Source: Tepidibacter aestuarii
GTDB lineage: Bacteria > Bacillota > Clostridia > Peptostreptococcales > Peptostreptococcaceae
DNA: 64,000 nt
Reading direction: 5' to 3'
NCBI RefSeq assembly: GCF_934924865.1
Contig: NZ_OW235315.1
Coordinates: 1,488,001-1,552,000 of the forward strand
Part shown: positions 16,829-26,444 of the stretch, in pieces
Layout of the letters: each line of letters opens with the position of its first letter
Position numbering within the stretch: position 1 is the first letter of the stretch
Made by a program: the position numbers and the translations under genes
The notes under the pieces: model-generated
Databases searched by the model: none
The model's input: only the letters and a program-made list of their open reading frames with translations
What the model was told of the DNA's origin: nothing

Positions 16829-18595
16829 ATGTATAATGATTATGATTTTGAGAATAGATTAAAAAATATTATGTGGACTATATGTGGAAATTATGATCAA
16901 AATTTAGAAAGCTTTGAAGAATTCTCTAACAAATCTAAGAATATAGCTATTTATTATGCTGCTAAACTAGGTGCGAGAAGAAAATACATAGATTGGAATA
17001 TGATAAAAGCTTATATAAACCATAAGTTAAAAAATGGTGTAGATAAAGATACTATAATTCCTCTTGTAGAAATTTGTTCTGATATTATGGTTGAAGAGAA
17101 TTTACTCAATGAAAGACCGGGAATTTATGATATAAGAAAGGCTGGATTAGAAGAAATTTTTGAAAAATATTTTGAAGTAAATGCTAAAACTCTTATTGAA
17201 AAACTAAAATATACTTTAGTTTTAGAACAAATGGGAAAGTACGGAAATGTCGATATTAGAGTGAAAAAGATATTGCAAGGAATGAAAATCTGTGAGAATT
17301 CTAAGGACACATTAGAGCTTTTGAAAAATATAGAGATCCTATACAATAAGTACTTCGATGAAGATTTATCAGATATAGAATTTGTATATGAACAGGAAAT
17401 AGAAGATGAGTATAGAAAAATAGATATTGAAAAGATAAATGAAAATTTTTCATCATTTATGTATGAGGAACTCTATGAAGACGAAGAAGTAGATATTTCA
17501 AATGAGGTAGATAAAATATCATCATCTCTTCTTATACAATCAATAGGAGATTTCAAAAATAGTAGTGAATTAAAATTAGAAGATAATACAGTAATATCTA
17601 TTGATGATGACTCATTAAAAAAGATATATGAAAGAATAGAGTATTATTATGGAAAATCATTGATTTCTAAGGAAGAACTTAAGCATATACAAAACAAGAT
17701 ATGCAAAAATGTACATAGAGGGTGTAGAATCCATTTTACAGATGGGGTATTAAGATCAGATTGTAATAATTCATTTCAAATAAAATATGTAACTAAGCAA
17801 AAAGAAAAGAATATGTCCGTATTTAGGGAAAATATAAAAATATACAGAAGAAATATTTCAAGATTAAAAGACATATTAACTAAAACATTAATAGCTGAAA
17901 AGGAAATATCAAGAGTATATTCTGATAGCGGGTCATTAGCTGCAAATAAGCTTTGGAGGATTGGAAGAAGCAATAATACAAAGGTATTTACAAGGGTTGA
18001 AGATAATGAAAAAGGCGGATATGTTGTAGATATATTATTAGATGCCAGTGGATCTCAAAGCTCAAGACAAGGAAAAGTTGCAACTCAAGGATATATAATA
18101 TCTGAGGCTTTAACTCGTTCAGGAATACCAAATAGGGTTATGAGTTTTTGTAGTTTCTTAGATAATACTATTATTAGAAGATATAGAGATTATGATTCTC
18201 AGATAAGTGAGAATAACAATATATTTGAATATTATGCATCAGGAAATAATAGAGATGGACTAGCAATTAAAGCTGTAAGTGAAGGGTTATTAAATAGAAA
18301 TGAAGAAAACAAAATACTTATAATTTTAAGTGATGGAAGACCTAATGATATAAATATTAAGAAAAATAACAATATAAGAGCATCGTATAAAGGAAGAGCA
18401 GCTGTAATGGATGCAGCTTTTGAAGTTAGAAACTGTAGAAAAAATGGTATTTTAGTTCTTGGTGTATTTACAGGTAAAGAAGAAGACCTTAATGCTGAAA
18501 AACTTATATACGGAAAGGATTTTGTATATACAAGGAATATAGAAAGATTCTCCGATATAGTAGGATCTTATTTAAAGAAAATTATAAGGGATTAA
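16829..18595 (+). CDS. VWA-domain partner protein of the MoxR ATPase (NorD/CobT-like)
   Basis: The 588-residue protein has a C-terminal von Willebrand A domain with the metal-binding site DASGS near residue 404, a conserved threonine position and SDGRPND near 509. The N-terminal 380 residues are charged and helical with an acidic stretch near 185-235, as in NorD/CobT-type partners. It should bind the MoxR ATPase and tether it to a target by metal-ion-dependent adhesion. It lies 12 bases after the ATPase with an AAGGGG site and ends at a hairpin. No target enzyme gene adjoins the pair. Confidence 0.85.
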   Translation: MYNDYDFENRLKNIMWTICGNYDQNLESFEEFSNKSKNIAIYYAAKLGARRKYIDWNMIKAYINHKLKNGVDKDTIIPLVEICSDIMVEENLLNERPGIYDIRKAGLEEIFEKYFEVNAKTLIEKLKYTLVLEQMGKYGNVDIRVKKILQGMKICENSKDTLELLKNIEILYNKYFDEDLSDIEFVYEQEIEDEYRKIDIEKINENFSSFMYEELYEDEEVDISNEVDKISSSLLIQSIGDFKNSSELKLEDNTVISIDDDSLKKIYERIEYYYGKSLISKEELKHIQNKICKNVHRGCRIHFTDGVLRSDCNNSFQIKYVTKQKEKNMSVFRENIKIYRRNISRLKDILTKTLIAEKEISRVYSDSGSLAANKLWRIGRSNNTKVFTRVEDNEKGGYVVDILLDASGSQSSRQGKVATQGYIISEALTRSGIPNRVMSFCSFLDNTIIRRYRDYDSQISENNNIFEYYASGNNRDGLAIKAVSEGLLNRNEENKILIILSDGRPNDINIKKNNNIRASYKGRAAVMDAAFEVRNCRKNGILVLGVFTGKEEDLNAEKLIYGKDFVYTRNIERFSDIVGSYLKKIIRD

Positions 18596-18623
18596 GGGAA
18601 GTTCATTTTGGACTTCCCTTAAT
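18591..18623. terminator. hairpin between convergent VWA and argJ genes
   Basis: A 12-bp perfect stem (18591-18602 with 18612-18623) includes the VWA stop codon. T runs are weak on both sides, so it may be a bidirectional terminator or only a 3'-end stabilising hairpin. Confidence 0.6.
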
Positions 18624-18631
18624 GTATATCA

Positions 18632-19846
18632 TTATGATCTATAAGAAGCATTAATTTTTACATAATCAAAACTCAAATCACATCCCCAAGCAGTTGCACA
18701 ATGTTCACCATCTTTTAAGTCTATAACGATATGGATATGCTCTTGACTTAATATACTTTTTGCTAATTCTTCATTAAAAGGAACTTCTTTACCATCTTTG
18801 AAAAGCTGTATAGTTCCTGATGTGTTTTGAAAAGATACATCTATTTTTTCTGGAGAAAATTCTGCATTAGAATAACCTAAAGAACATACGATTCTTCCCC
18901 AATTGGCATCTTCTCCGAAAAATGCTGATTTTACTAAACTAGAAGATATTACAGATTTAGCACATAACTTAGCATCTTTTAAAGTCTTAGCATTATTTAA
19001 AGAAACTTCTATAAGTTTTGTAGCACCTTCTCCATCTTTTGCTATCATTTTAGCAAGTTCTTTATTTAAAAAATCTAAAGCTGTTTTGAATTTTATAAAA
19101 TTATCATCTTTTGAATTTATAGGTGTGTTATTAGCGGTTTTATTTGCCATGGCTATAACCATATCATTAGTACTAGTATCTCCATCCACCGAAATCATAT
19201 TATATGAATCATCGACACTTTCTTTTAATGCACTTGATAGCATATCTTTAGATATATTTACATTACTTACAATAAAGCTTAACATAGTAGCCATATTAGG
19301 ATGAATCATTCCAGAACCTTTAGCTATACCACTTATTAATATTTTTTCACCATCTATATTCAATTCTACAGTTAATGTTTTAGTGAAAGTATCAGTAGTC
19401 ATTATAGCTTCAGCCGCTGAATCTCCTCCAGTACATGAAATTTGAGTACATGCATCTTTAATTCCAGGAGTAATAATATCCATAGGAAGTGGAAGTCCTA
19501 TTATACCAGTAGAGGCTACTAATACTTCTTTTGAAGATAATCCTAAACAATCAGCAGTTGTTTTAGCCATTGAGTATGCATTATCTACTCCTTCATCACC
19601 AGTACAAGCATTAGCATTTCCGCTATTTATAACTATTGCTTGTGTATTATCAGATTTTATATGATCCTTACTTACAACAACTGGAGCTGCTGCGAATTTA
19701 TTTTGAGTAAAAGTACCTGCAGCAACTGCTTCTTTTTCACTATATATAATACATAAATCTTTTCTTTTTCTTTTTACTCCAGAGTGTATACCTATAGCTT
19801 TAAAATAAGGAACATCTGTAATCGTTTTATTTTCTAATATTTTCAA
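18632..19846 (-). CDS. argJ: glutamate N-acetyltransferase / ornithine acetyltransferase
   Basis: The 404-residue protein matches ArgJ, which moves the acetyl group from N-acetylornithine to glutamate and so runs the cyclic arginine pathway. The self-cleavage site is visible in GMIHPNMATMLSF, between alanine and the catalytic threonine, near residue 185, with VASTGIIGLPLP and NSGNANACTG as further family motifs. The start is TTG at 19846, 8 bases after an AAGGGTGA site. It lies 28 bases downstream of argC in one minus-strand transcript behind two T-boxes. Whether it also uses acetyl-CoA cannot be read from sequence. Confidence 0.95.
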   Translation of the reverse strand: MKILENKTITDVPYFKAIGIHSGVKRKRKDLCIIYSEKEAVAAGTFTQNKFAAAPVVVSKDHIKSDNTQAIVINSGNANACTGDEGVDNAYSMAKTTADCLGLSSKEVLVASTGIIGLPLPMDIITPGIKDACTQISCTGGDSAAEAIMTTDTFTKTLTVELNIDGEKILISGIAKGSGMIHPNMATMLSFIVSNVNISKDMLSSALKESVDDSYNMISVDGDTSTNDMVIAMANKTANNTPINSKDDNFIKFKTALDFLNKELAKMIAKDGEGATKLIEVSLNNAKTLKDAKLCAKSVISSSLVKSAFFGEDANWGRIVCSLGYSNAEFSPEKIDVSFQNTSGTIQLFKDGKEVPFNEELAKSILSQEHIHIVIDLKDGEHCATAWGCDLSFDYVKINASYRS

Positions 19847-19874
19847 TTAAATCACCCTTTCTTTATTTTTTAAT

Positions 19875-20912
19875 CTATGGAAACATTGACAGTAAATCTA
19901 ATCCTTTATTTTCATCTAAATTAAACATAATGTTCATATTTTGAACTGCTTGTCCTGCAGCTCCTTTTATTAGATTATCTATTGCTGATATTATTATTAC
20001 TTTTTTTGTTCTTTCATCAACTCTTATAGCAATATCACATATATTAGAGCCTTTAACCCATTTTGTTTCTGGAATTTCTTCAATTATTCTTACGAAGGAT
20101 TCATTTTTATAAAACGAGCTGTATATTTCATATAATTCTTCTTGAGAAATATCTTTTAGTAAATTACCGTAACATGTTGCTAGTATTCCTCTATTCATTG
20201 GAACTAAATGAGGAGTAAATAATAAAGAAATATCCTTATAATTTGCATTGGATAAAACCTGTTCTATTTCAGGAGTATGTCTGTGTGATGATACAGAATA
20301 AGCCTTTATTGACTCATTACATTCTCCATAAAGAACGGATGTATTTAAAGATCTACCTGCACCTGATACTCCTGATTTAGCATCTATAATTATTGAAGAT
20401 GAATCAATAATATTAAATTTTAAAAGAGGAGTTAAAGCTAGTATACTTGCAGTCGGATAACATCCAGGATTTGCTATTAAATTAGATTCTTTTATGATAT
20501 TTCTGTTTAGTTCAGGTAAACCATATACAGATTTGGGTAATAAATTAATAGCTTGATGATCTAGTCCATACCACTTTTTATAAACGTTATGATCTTTTAG
20601 CCTGAAATCTGCTCCTAAATCTATAACTTTTACGCCTAAACTTAAAGCTTTTTTTACTAAATCGAATGACTTACCATGGGGTAGGGCAATAAAAAGAATA
20701 TCTATTTCACTAAGTTTATTTTCTGCTTCTTTTATGTCTACACATATAGATTCTAGGTTTTTACTATAGTTCCCATATATTTTAGAAAAAGAAACACCAC
20801 TGTAGCTGTGAGAAGATAAAAAATTAATTTTAACATCAGGATGATTATTTAAAAACCAAACTAACTGCTGGCCAGCATATCCTGTTGAGCCTATTACACC
20901 TGCTTTTATCAC
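19875..20912 (-). CDS. argC: N-acetyl-gamma-glutamyl-phosphate reductase
   Basis: The 345-residue protein has the NADP-binding start [13 protein letters not shown], the catalytic cysteine in [12 protein letters not shown] near residue 148, and the histidine segment [11 protein letters not shown] near 207. It reduces N-acetylglutamyl phosphate to the semialdehyde in arginine synthesis. The start is GTG at 20912, 7 bases after an AAGGTGA site. It is the first gene of the minus-strand argC-argJ transcript, whose long leader carries two T-boxes read from 21447 down. Confidence 0.95.
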   Translation of the reverse strand: MIKAGVIGSTGYAGQQLVWFLNNHPDVKINFLSSHSYSGVSFSKIYGNYSKNLESICVDIKEAENKLSEIDILFIALPHGKSFDLVKKALSLGVKVIDLGADFRLKDHNVYKKWYGLDHQAINLLPKSVYGLPELNRNIIKESNLIANPGCYPTASILALTPLLKFNIIDSSSIIIDAKSGVSGAGRSLNTSVLYGECNESIKAYSVSSHRHTPEIEQVLSNANYKDISLLFTPHLVPMNRGILATCYGNLLKDISQEELYEIYSSFYKNESFVRIIEEIPETKWVKGSNICDIAIRVDERTKKVIIISAIDNLIKGAAGQAVQNMNIMFNLDENKGLDLLSMFP

Positions 20913-20941
20913 AATATCACCTTCTTTAATGAATTTTTGTA

Positions 20942-21190
20942 TAAAAAAATCTCATCTCTTGATATATCAAGAGACGAGAGAATATTCCCGTGTTACCACT
21001 CTAATTGACATGAAAAAAATTCATATCCACTCATTGCCCATTAACGGTGGGGCCGTATTTTCCTACTGCTATTTCGGAAAATATCCTCCATGGCTCTTTT
21101 GGGTATAACTATGCTGCTGGACTTCCACCAACTCCAACTCGCTGAAACAATCATTATACTTACTCTCCACTTCATAAGATTTTTTACTAT
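20942..21190 (-). promoter_or_regulatory. T-box riboswitch 2 of argCJ (Arg, proximal to argC)
   Basis: On the minus strand this has a Stem I with the AGAGTA loop-E strand, a predicted specifier AGA followed by G directly before the basal helix, the conserved AGAGTGGTAACACGG T-box, and a terminator stem (20950-20962 with 20967-20979) followed by seven T. The AGA triplet points to uncharged tRNA-Arg as the ligand, which fits the gene. It is a near copy of the upstream unit, offset by 261 bases. Confidence 0.9.
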
Positions 21191-21202
21191 TAAATTTTAA
21201 TA

Positions 21203-21447
21203 TAAAAAAACTCTCATCTCTTAAATACCAAGAGACGAGAGAATATTCCCGTGTTACCACTCTAATTGATATGAAAAAAATTCATATCCACTCATTGCCC
21301 ATTAACGGTGGGGCCGTATTTTCCTACTGCTATTTCAGAAAATATCCTCCGTGGCTCTTTTGGGTATAACTGTGTTATTGGACTCACACCAACTCCAACT
21401 CGCTGAAACAATTATTATACTTACTCTCCACTTCATAGGATTTTTTG
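21203..21447 (-). promoter_or_regulatory. T-box riboswitch 1 of argCJ (Arg, promoter-proximal)
   Basis: This is the first T-box met by polymerase from the minus-strand promoter. It has Stem I with AGAGTA, upper helix GTATAA/TTATAC, predicted specifier AGA, the GAGTGGTAACACGG box and a terminator (21211-21222 with 21230-21241) followed by seven T. It is nearly identical to unit 2 apart from a few base changes. Both must antiterminate for argC to be transcribed. Confidence 0.9.
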
Positions 21448-21479
21448 TTTGAAATTAAATTGATGTTGCGTTGAAATCC

Positions 21480-21508
21480 ATTATAGATACTTTTTACTCT
21501 AAAGTCAA
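21480..21508 (-). promoter_or_regulatory. sigma-A promoter of argCJ
   Basis: On the minus strand TTGACT (21503-21508) and TATAAT (21480-21485) are separated by exactly 17 bases, 33 bases before the first T-box. Confidence 0.85.
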
Positions 21509-21567
21509 CTATAAAAATAAATTTTTTTATATAATGTTATTTAAAAAAAGCTTGAAAAAAATTCATG

Positions 21568-21596
21568 TTGACTATTATTTGTAAAATATATATAAT
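21568..21596 (+). promoter_or_regulatory. upstream promoter P1 of the argB operon
   Basis: TTGACT (21568-21573) and TATAAT (21591-21596) are 17 bases apart. It lies 74 bases upstream of a second consensus promoter in the same direction. Confidence 0.65.
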
Positions 21597-21641
21597 CTAT
21601 TTCAACAACATAGTGAAAAAAAATAATATTCAAAATATTTG

Positions 21642-21670
21642 TTGACAAATCTAAAATAACAAATTATAAT
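21642..21670 (+). promoter_or_regulatory. promoter P2 of the argB operon
   Basis: TTGACA (21642-21647) and TATAAT (21665-21670) with a 17-base spacer form a full consensus sigma-A promoter about 45 bases before the first forward T-box. A small inverted repeat ATTCGAAATCGAAT follows at about 21685-21698. Confidence 0.85.
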
Positions 21671-21714
21671 TGATTTTAAAAATAATTCGAAATCGAATTG
21701 ACTATAAAAAAATA

Positions 21715-21957
21715 TTAAATCCTGTGAAAGGAAGAGTAGATATGGTGATTGTTCCAGCGAGCTAGAGTAGGTGTGAGTCTAGTAACATAACTGTATTGAA
21801 GAGAGTCCTGGAGGAGATTTTCTGAAGTAATAGTACGAAAATACGGTGATTCCGTTAAAATCAGATGAGTGAACATAAAATCTTATTTTATGTTAACAAG
21901 AGTGGTAACGCGGGTAAGTTCTCGTCTCTTAAATTATAAGAGATGAGAACTTTTTTA
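21715..21957 (+). promoter_or_regulatory. T-box riboswitch 1 of the argB operon (Arg)
   Basis: Stem I begins with the basal AGGA strand, the AGAGTA loop-E strand and helix GATAT/GTATT. The opposite strand GAAGAGAG carries AGA followed by G before the closing TCCT, read as an arginine specifier. The box AGAGTGGTAACGCGGG is followed by the terminator at 21918-21957 with six T. It has the typical size and layout for T-box control of amino-acid biosynthesis by uncharged tRNA. Confidence 0.9.
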
Positions 21958-21973
21958 TTTATACAAAAAAATA

Positions 21974-22226
21974 TTAAATCCTGTGAAAGGAAGAGTAGAT
22001 ATGGTGATTGTTCCAGCGAGCTAGAGTAGGTGTGAGTCTAGTAACATAACTGTATTGAAGAGAGTCCTAGAGGAGATTTTCTGAAGTAATAGTACGAAAA
22101 TACGGTGATTCCGTTAAAATCATACGAGTGGGCATAAAGCGAAACTTAAATACGTTTATGTCAACAAGAGTGGTAACACGGGGTAACTCTCGTCTCTTAA
22201 TTATTTAAGAGATGAGAGTTTTTTTA
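21974..22226 (+). promoter_or_regulatory. T-box riboswitch 2 of the argB operon (Arg)
   Basis: This unit repeats the first at an offset of 259 bases, with the first 160 bases almost identical (one change near the GTCCTGGAG segment) and the antiterminator part diverged. It has the same AGA specifier, the box AGAGTGGTAACACGG and a terminator at 22186-22226 with seven T. It ends 60 bases before argB. Confidence 0.9.
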
Positions 22227-22286
22227 TTCAGTTATTGCAATTTTAAAACACAGAATATTCTGAAATGAAGAAGGGGGAGGTAAAAA

Positions 22287-23171
22287 ATGAATGAAAAAAA
22301 AGCAGCCTTGCTTATGGAGGCACTGCCTTATATTAAAAAATTTAAAGGTAAAACCTTCGTAATAAAATATGGTGGAAGCATAATGGAAAATGAAAATTCT
22401 AAAAAAGCATTTATAGAAGATGTGGCCTTAATGAATCTTGTTGGAATTAACGTGATAATCGTACATGGTGGAGGACCTTACATCTCTAAATTTTTAAATA
22501 AGTTAGATGTTGAAAGTAATTTTATAGATGGACTAAGAGTTACAAATAAAGAAACTGTGGAATTAGTTGAAATGATTCTATCATCAAAAATAAATAAGGA
22601 AATAGCTTCGAAGTTATGTGCTCATGATATTAGTGCTGTTGGAATTAGTGGAAGAGATTCAAGTTTAATCAAAGCAAAGAAAAAATATATATTTAAAAAT
22701 AACAAAAAAGTAGATATTGGTCATGTTGGAGAAGTTGTAAGTATCAATGAAAAGCTATTATTAGATTTAATTGAAAATAATCACTTACCAGTAATATCTC
22801 CTATTGGATGTGATTTAGAAGGAAATATATATAACGTTAATGCAGATTATGCAGCATCTTCAATAAGCTCTTGTTTAAAAGCTGAAAAACTAATTCTTTT
22901 AACAGATGTAAAAGGAATATATAAAGATTTAAATGATGAATCAACTTTTATATCCAGTATAAATACTGAGAAGATAAAAGAATATATAAAATCAGGAATA
23001 ATTAAAGGAGGGATGATTCCTAAGCTTGAGTGCTGTATTGATGCTCTTGAAAGTGGAACAAAGAATATTCATCTTATAGATGGAAGACGAGAACACAGTC
23101 TACTATTAGAAATATTTACAAACGAAGGAATGGGAACAATGATAGAAGGGGGAAATAAAGATGGCAATTAA
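22287..23171 (+). CDS. argB: acetylglutamate kinase
   Basis: The 294-residue protein has the amino-acid-kinase motifs [10 protein letters not shown] near residue 25, [13 protein letters not shown] near 60, GLRVT near 81, [11 protein letters not shown] near 207 and [14 protein letters not shown] near 238. It phosphorylates N-acetylglutamate with ATP, the second arginine step and usual feedback point. AAGGGGGAGG precedes the ATG. It is the first gene of a plus-strand operon behind tandem T-boxes and overlaps argF by 11 bases. Confidence 0.95.
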   Translation: MNEKKAALLMEALPYIKKFKGKTFVIKYGGSIMENENSKKAFIEDVALMNLVGINVIIVHGGGPYISKFLNKLDVESNFIDGLRVTNKETVELVEMILSSKINKEIASKLCAHDISAVGISGRDSSLIKAKKKYIFKNNKKVDIGHVGEVVSINEKLLLDLIENNHLPVISPIGCDLEGNIYNVNADYAASSISSCLKAEKLILLTDVKGIYKDLNDESTFISSINTEKIKEYIKSGIIKGGMIPKLECCIDALESGTKNIHLIDGRREHSLLLEIFTNEGMGTMIEGGNKDGN

Positions 23172-24159
23172 TTTAAAGGGAAGAAGTTTTTTAACATTAA
23201 AGGATTTTACACAAAGCGAGATAAAATATCTTTTGAATTTAGCGGGAGATTTAAAGTCTAAGAAAAGATCAGGAATAAAAGGAAATTTATTAGATGGAAA
23301 AAATATAGTATTATTATTTGAAAAAACTTCTACTAGAACGAGATGCTCATTTGAAGTTGCAGCATTTGATGAAGGAGGTCATGTTACTTTTTTAGGAGCT
23401 AATGACAGTCAAATGGGCAAAAAAGAATCAATAGAAGATACAGCTAAAGTCTTAGGAAGATTTTATGATGGGATAGAATTTAGAGGATTTAAACAGGAAT
23501 CAGTTGAGATTTTAGCAAAGAACGCTGGTATTCCAGTATGGAATGGACTTACTGATATGTATCATCCAACTCAGATATTAGCTGATTTTTTAACAGTTAA
23601 GGAAAATGTAAATAAGCCACTTAATAAAGTTAAATTCATTTATGTCGGAGATGCTAGAAACAATATGGGAAATTCTTTATTAATAGGTGCGGTTAAAATG
23701 GGAATGGATTTTGTAGCCCTTGCTCCGAAAAAATTGTGGCCGTGTGAAGAGTTAGTTGATGAAATGAAAGAAATTGCAAAGGAAAATGGCGGAAGTATTA
23801 CTCTTACAGAGGATGTAAATGAAGTCAAATATGCAGATGTAATATATACAGATGTTTGGGTATCAATGGGAGAAGAAGATCAATTTGAAGAAAGAATCAA
23901 ACTATTAAAGCCGTATCAAGTTAACATGGATATGATTAATAAAACTGAAAATAAAGATGTGATATTTATGCATTGTTTACCAGCATTTCATGATTTAAAT
24001 ACGAAGGTTGGTAACGAAATATACGAAAAATTTGGATTAAAAGAAATGGAAGTTACAGATGAAGTATTTAGATCAAAACATTCAGTTGTATTTGATGAAG
24101 CTGAAAATAGAATGCATACTATTAAAGCTGTAATGGTTGCAACTATAGGAAATATTTAA
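23161..24159 (+). CDS. argF: ornithine carbamoyltransferase
   Basis: The 332-residue protein shows the carbamoyl-phosphate site [13 protein letters not shown] near residue 54, the HPTQI segment near 136, and the ornithine-loop cysteine in MHCLPAFHD near 276. It joins ornithine and carbamoyl phosphate to citrulline. The start lies inside the end of argB behind a GGGGGAAATAAAG site. It sits between argB and argD with carAB downstream, so the enzyme and its carbamoyl-phosphate source are produced together. The anabolic role is preferred from the operon; catabolic OTCs look similar in sequence. Confidence 0.95.
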   Translation: MAINLKGRSFLTLKDFTQSEIKYLLNLAGDLKSKKRSGIKGNLLDGKNIVLLFEKTSTRTRCSFEVAAFDEGGHVTFLGANDSQMGKKESIEDTAKVLGRFYDGIEFRGFKQESVEILAKNAGIPVWNGLTDMYHPTQILADFLTVKENVNKPLNKVKFIYVGDARNNMGNSLLIGAVKMGMDFVALAPKKLWPCEELVDEMKEIAKENGGSITLTEDVNEVKYADVIYTDVWVSMGEEDQFEERIKLLKPYQVNMDMINKTENKDVIFMHCLPAFHDLNTKVGNEIYEKFGLKEMEVTDEVFRSKHSVVFDEAENRMHTIKAVMVATIGNI

Positions 24160-24181
24160 ATAAGATATGGGGGATTAAGTA

Positions 24182-25354
24182 ATGAGCAAAAACAATATAA
24201 TGAATACTTACTCAAGAGTTGATGTAACCTTTGAAAAAGGGTTAGGTAGTAAGGTCTATGACATAAATGGAAAAGAATATATAGATTTTGTTTCGGGAGT
24301 TGCGGTAAATTGTTTGGGACATTCTCATCCAGCTATAATAAAAGCCTTAAATGATCAAAGTAACAACCTTATTCATATCTCAAATTTATATTGGAACAAT
24401 AAACAATTAAATCTTGCAAAAAAACTATGTGATTATAGCGATCATGATAAAGTATTTTTCTGCAACAGTGGAACAGAAGCAGTAGAAACAGCTATTAAGC
24501 TAGCTAGAAAATACGGAATAAATAATGGAACGAGTAAAAAAAATGAAATAATATTCATGGAAAATTCTTTTCATGGAAGAACAATGGGAGCTCTTGCTAT
24601 AACAGGACAAGAAAAATATCAAAAAGATTTTATGCCTCTTATGAGTGGAGTAAAGAGTAGTAAGTTTAATGATATAGATAGTTTAAAAAATAAAATAGAT
24701 GAAAATACCTGTGCAGTTATAATTGAACCTATCCAAGGAGAAGGAGGTATAATATCTGTCCAAATAGATTTTTTAAAAGAAGTAAAAAATTTATGTGAAA
24801 AATATAATGCTCTCTTAATATTTGATGAAATACAGTGTGGGATAGGTAGAACAGGAAGTTTGTTTGCATATAAGAAATTTGAAGTAATACCTGATGTTAT
24901 ATGCATGGCAAAGGGGTTAGGTGGAGGCTTTCCAATTGGAGCTGTACTTGCAACTCAAAAATCAGCCGATGCATTTGTTCCTGGAGATCATGGAAGTACT
25001 TTTGGTGGAAATCCTCTAGGGTGTTCAGTATCATTAGCAGTATTAAATGAACTAATTGATAATGGTGTATTAGACAAAGTAGATGAAAAAAGTGAGTATA
25101 TCACTAATAAACTTTCAAAATTAAAAGAAAAATATCAAGCTGTAGATAAAATTCAGGGAATGGGATTAATGCTTGGAATAAAGCTAAATATTGATAAAAG
25201 CAAATTAATTAGTAAGTGTTTTGAAAAAGGACTTTTATTAGTAGGAGCAGGAGAAAATGTAGTAAGAATACTACCTCCTTTAAATGTTTCTAAAGAAGAT
25301 ATAGATAAATTTTTAGATATATTAGATGAAGCCTTAAATGAACTATGCAATTAA
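24182..25354 (+). CDS. argD: acetylornithine aminotransferase
   Basis: The 390-residue class III PLP enzyme has CNSGTEAVETAIKLARKYG near residue 97, EPIQGEGGI near 182, LIFDEIQCGIGRTG near 211 and the PLP lysine in CMAKGLGGGFPIG near 243. It converts N-acetylglutamate semialdehyde to N-acetylornithine, the substrate of ArgJ. A GGGGGATTAAGT site precedes the ATG. It lies between argF and carA; no argG or argH is present, so citrulline to arginine is encoded elsewhere. Confidence 0.95.
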   Translation: MSKNNIMNTYSRVDVTFEKGLGSKVYDINGKEYIDFVSGVAVNCLGHSHPAIIKALNDQSNNLIHISNLYWNNKQLNLAKKLCDYSDHDKVFFCNSGTEAVETAIKLARKYGINNGTSKKNEIIFMENSFHGRTMGALAITGQEKYQKDFMPLMSGVKSSKFNDIDSLKNKIDENTCAVIIEPIQGEGGIISVQIDFLKEVKNLCEKYNALLIFDEIQCGIGRTGSLFAYKKFEVIPDVICMAKGLGGGFPIGAVLATQKSADAFVPGDHGSTFGGNPLGCSVSLAVLNELIDNGVLDKVDEKSEYITNKLSKLKEKYQAVDKIQGMGLMLGIKLNIDKSKLISKCFEKGLLLVGAGENVVRILPPLNVSKEDIDKFLDILDEALNELCN

Positions 25355-25373
25355 TATTAAGTGGGGTGATAAA

Positions 25374-26444
25374 ATGAATGCTATTTTATATTTAGAAGAT
25401 GGAAGTATATATGAAGGTAAAGCATTTGGGAAAATAGGAACTACTGTCGGAGAACTTGTTTTCAATACTTCTATGACAGGGTATCAGGAGATACTAACTG
25501 ATCCTTCTTATGCAGGTCAAATAATAAATATGACATATCCTTTAATAGGTAATTACGGAGTTAATAATATTGAGAACGAATCATTAAAAATACATGCAAA
25601 AGGATTTATCGTTAAAAATATTTCTAATAATCCTTCAAATTATATGAGTGAAAAAAGTATAGGTGAGATGCTTAAAAGCATGGATATTGTAGGGATTTAC
25701 GGAGTTGATACAAGAAGTATAACTAAAAAGATAAGAAATTCTGGAGTTTTAAAGTGTGTAATATCTAGTGAGAATTTATCAATTGATGATATAAAAGATA
25801 TTTTAAATAATACTGAAATCAAAGATGATTGGATGAAAAAGGTGAGTACTAAAGAAATTATTAATATAAAGGGAGATGGTTATAAGGTTGCTGTAGTTGA
25901 TTTTGGAGTAAAGCAAAATATTATAAATAACTTAAAGCAAAGAGGTTGTGATATAACTATATTTCCATACAACGTATCTTTTGAAGAAGTAATGAGTATA
26001 GATCCAGATGGAGTACTTTTAAGCAACGGACCTGGAGATCCTAAAGAGGTTAAAGATGCAATAGAGATGACTAAAGAATTAATGAAAAATATACCTACAT
26101 TGGGGATATGCCTAGGACATCAGATAATAGCACTAGCAGTTGGTGGAAATACTTATAAAATGAAGTACGGACATAGAGGAGGAAACCATGGGGTATATGA
26201 TATAGAGAGAGATAAATCATATATAACATCTCAAAACCACGGCTATGCAGTAGACAAAAATAGTATAGAAGATAAAGAGATGATAGTAACTCATATAAAT
26301 CTAAACGACAATACAGTAGAAGGAATGAAACATAAAAATTATCCAGTATTTTCAGTTCAATATCATCCAGAAGGTTCTCCTGGACCACAGGATTCTTCAT
26401 ATATATTTGATAAATTCATATCTGTATTAGGAGGGGGTAAGTAA
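25374..26444 (+). CDS. carA: carbamoyl-phosphate synthase small subunit
   Basis: The 356-residue glutaminase subunit starts best at ATG 25374, behind GTGGGGTGAT; an earlier in-frame ATG at 25338 lies inside argD and would add an unusual N-terminus. It has [18 protein letters not shown] near residue 37, the nucleophile cysteine in GICLGHQ near 245 and the catalytic histidine and glutamate in YHPEGSPGP near 328. It hydrolyses glutamine and feeds ammonia to CarB. The stop overlaps the carB start by one base (TAATG). Confidence 0.95.
   Translation: MNAILYLEDGSIYEGKAFGKIGTTVGELVFNTSMTGYQEILTDPSYAGQIINMTYPLIGNYGVNNIENESLKIHAKGFIVKNISNNPSNYMSEKSIGEMLKSMDIVGIYGVDTRSITKKIRNSGVLKCVISSENLSIDDIKDILNNTEIKDDWMKKVSTKEIINIKGDGYKVAVVDFGVKQNIINNLKQRGCDITIFPYNVSFEEVMSIDPDGVLLSNGPGDPKEVKDAIEMTKELMKNIPTLGICLGHQIIALAVGGNTYKMKYGHRGGNHGVYDIERDKSYITSQNHGYAVDKNSIEDKEMIVTHINLNDNTVEGMKHKNYPVFSVQYHPEGSPGPQDSSYIFDKFISVLGGGK

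Noticed and set aside
18903..19304. 133-codon plus-strand frame opposite argJ
   Set aside because: It is the antisense shadow of a conserved enzyme gene with no start site of its own.
21069..21260. Minus-strand 63-codon frame in the argCJ leader as a leader peptide
   Set aside because: It runs through T-box structure and a terminator; the conserved RNA motifs explain the sequence better than a peptide.
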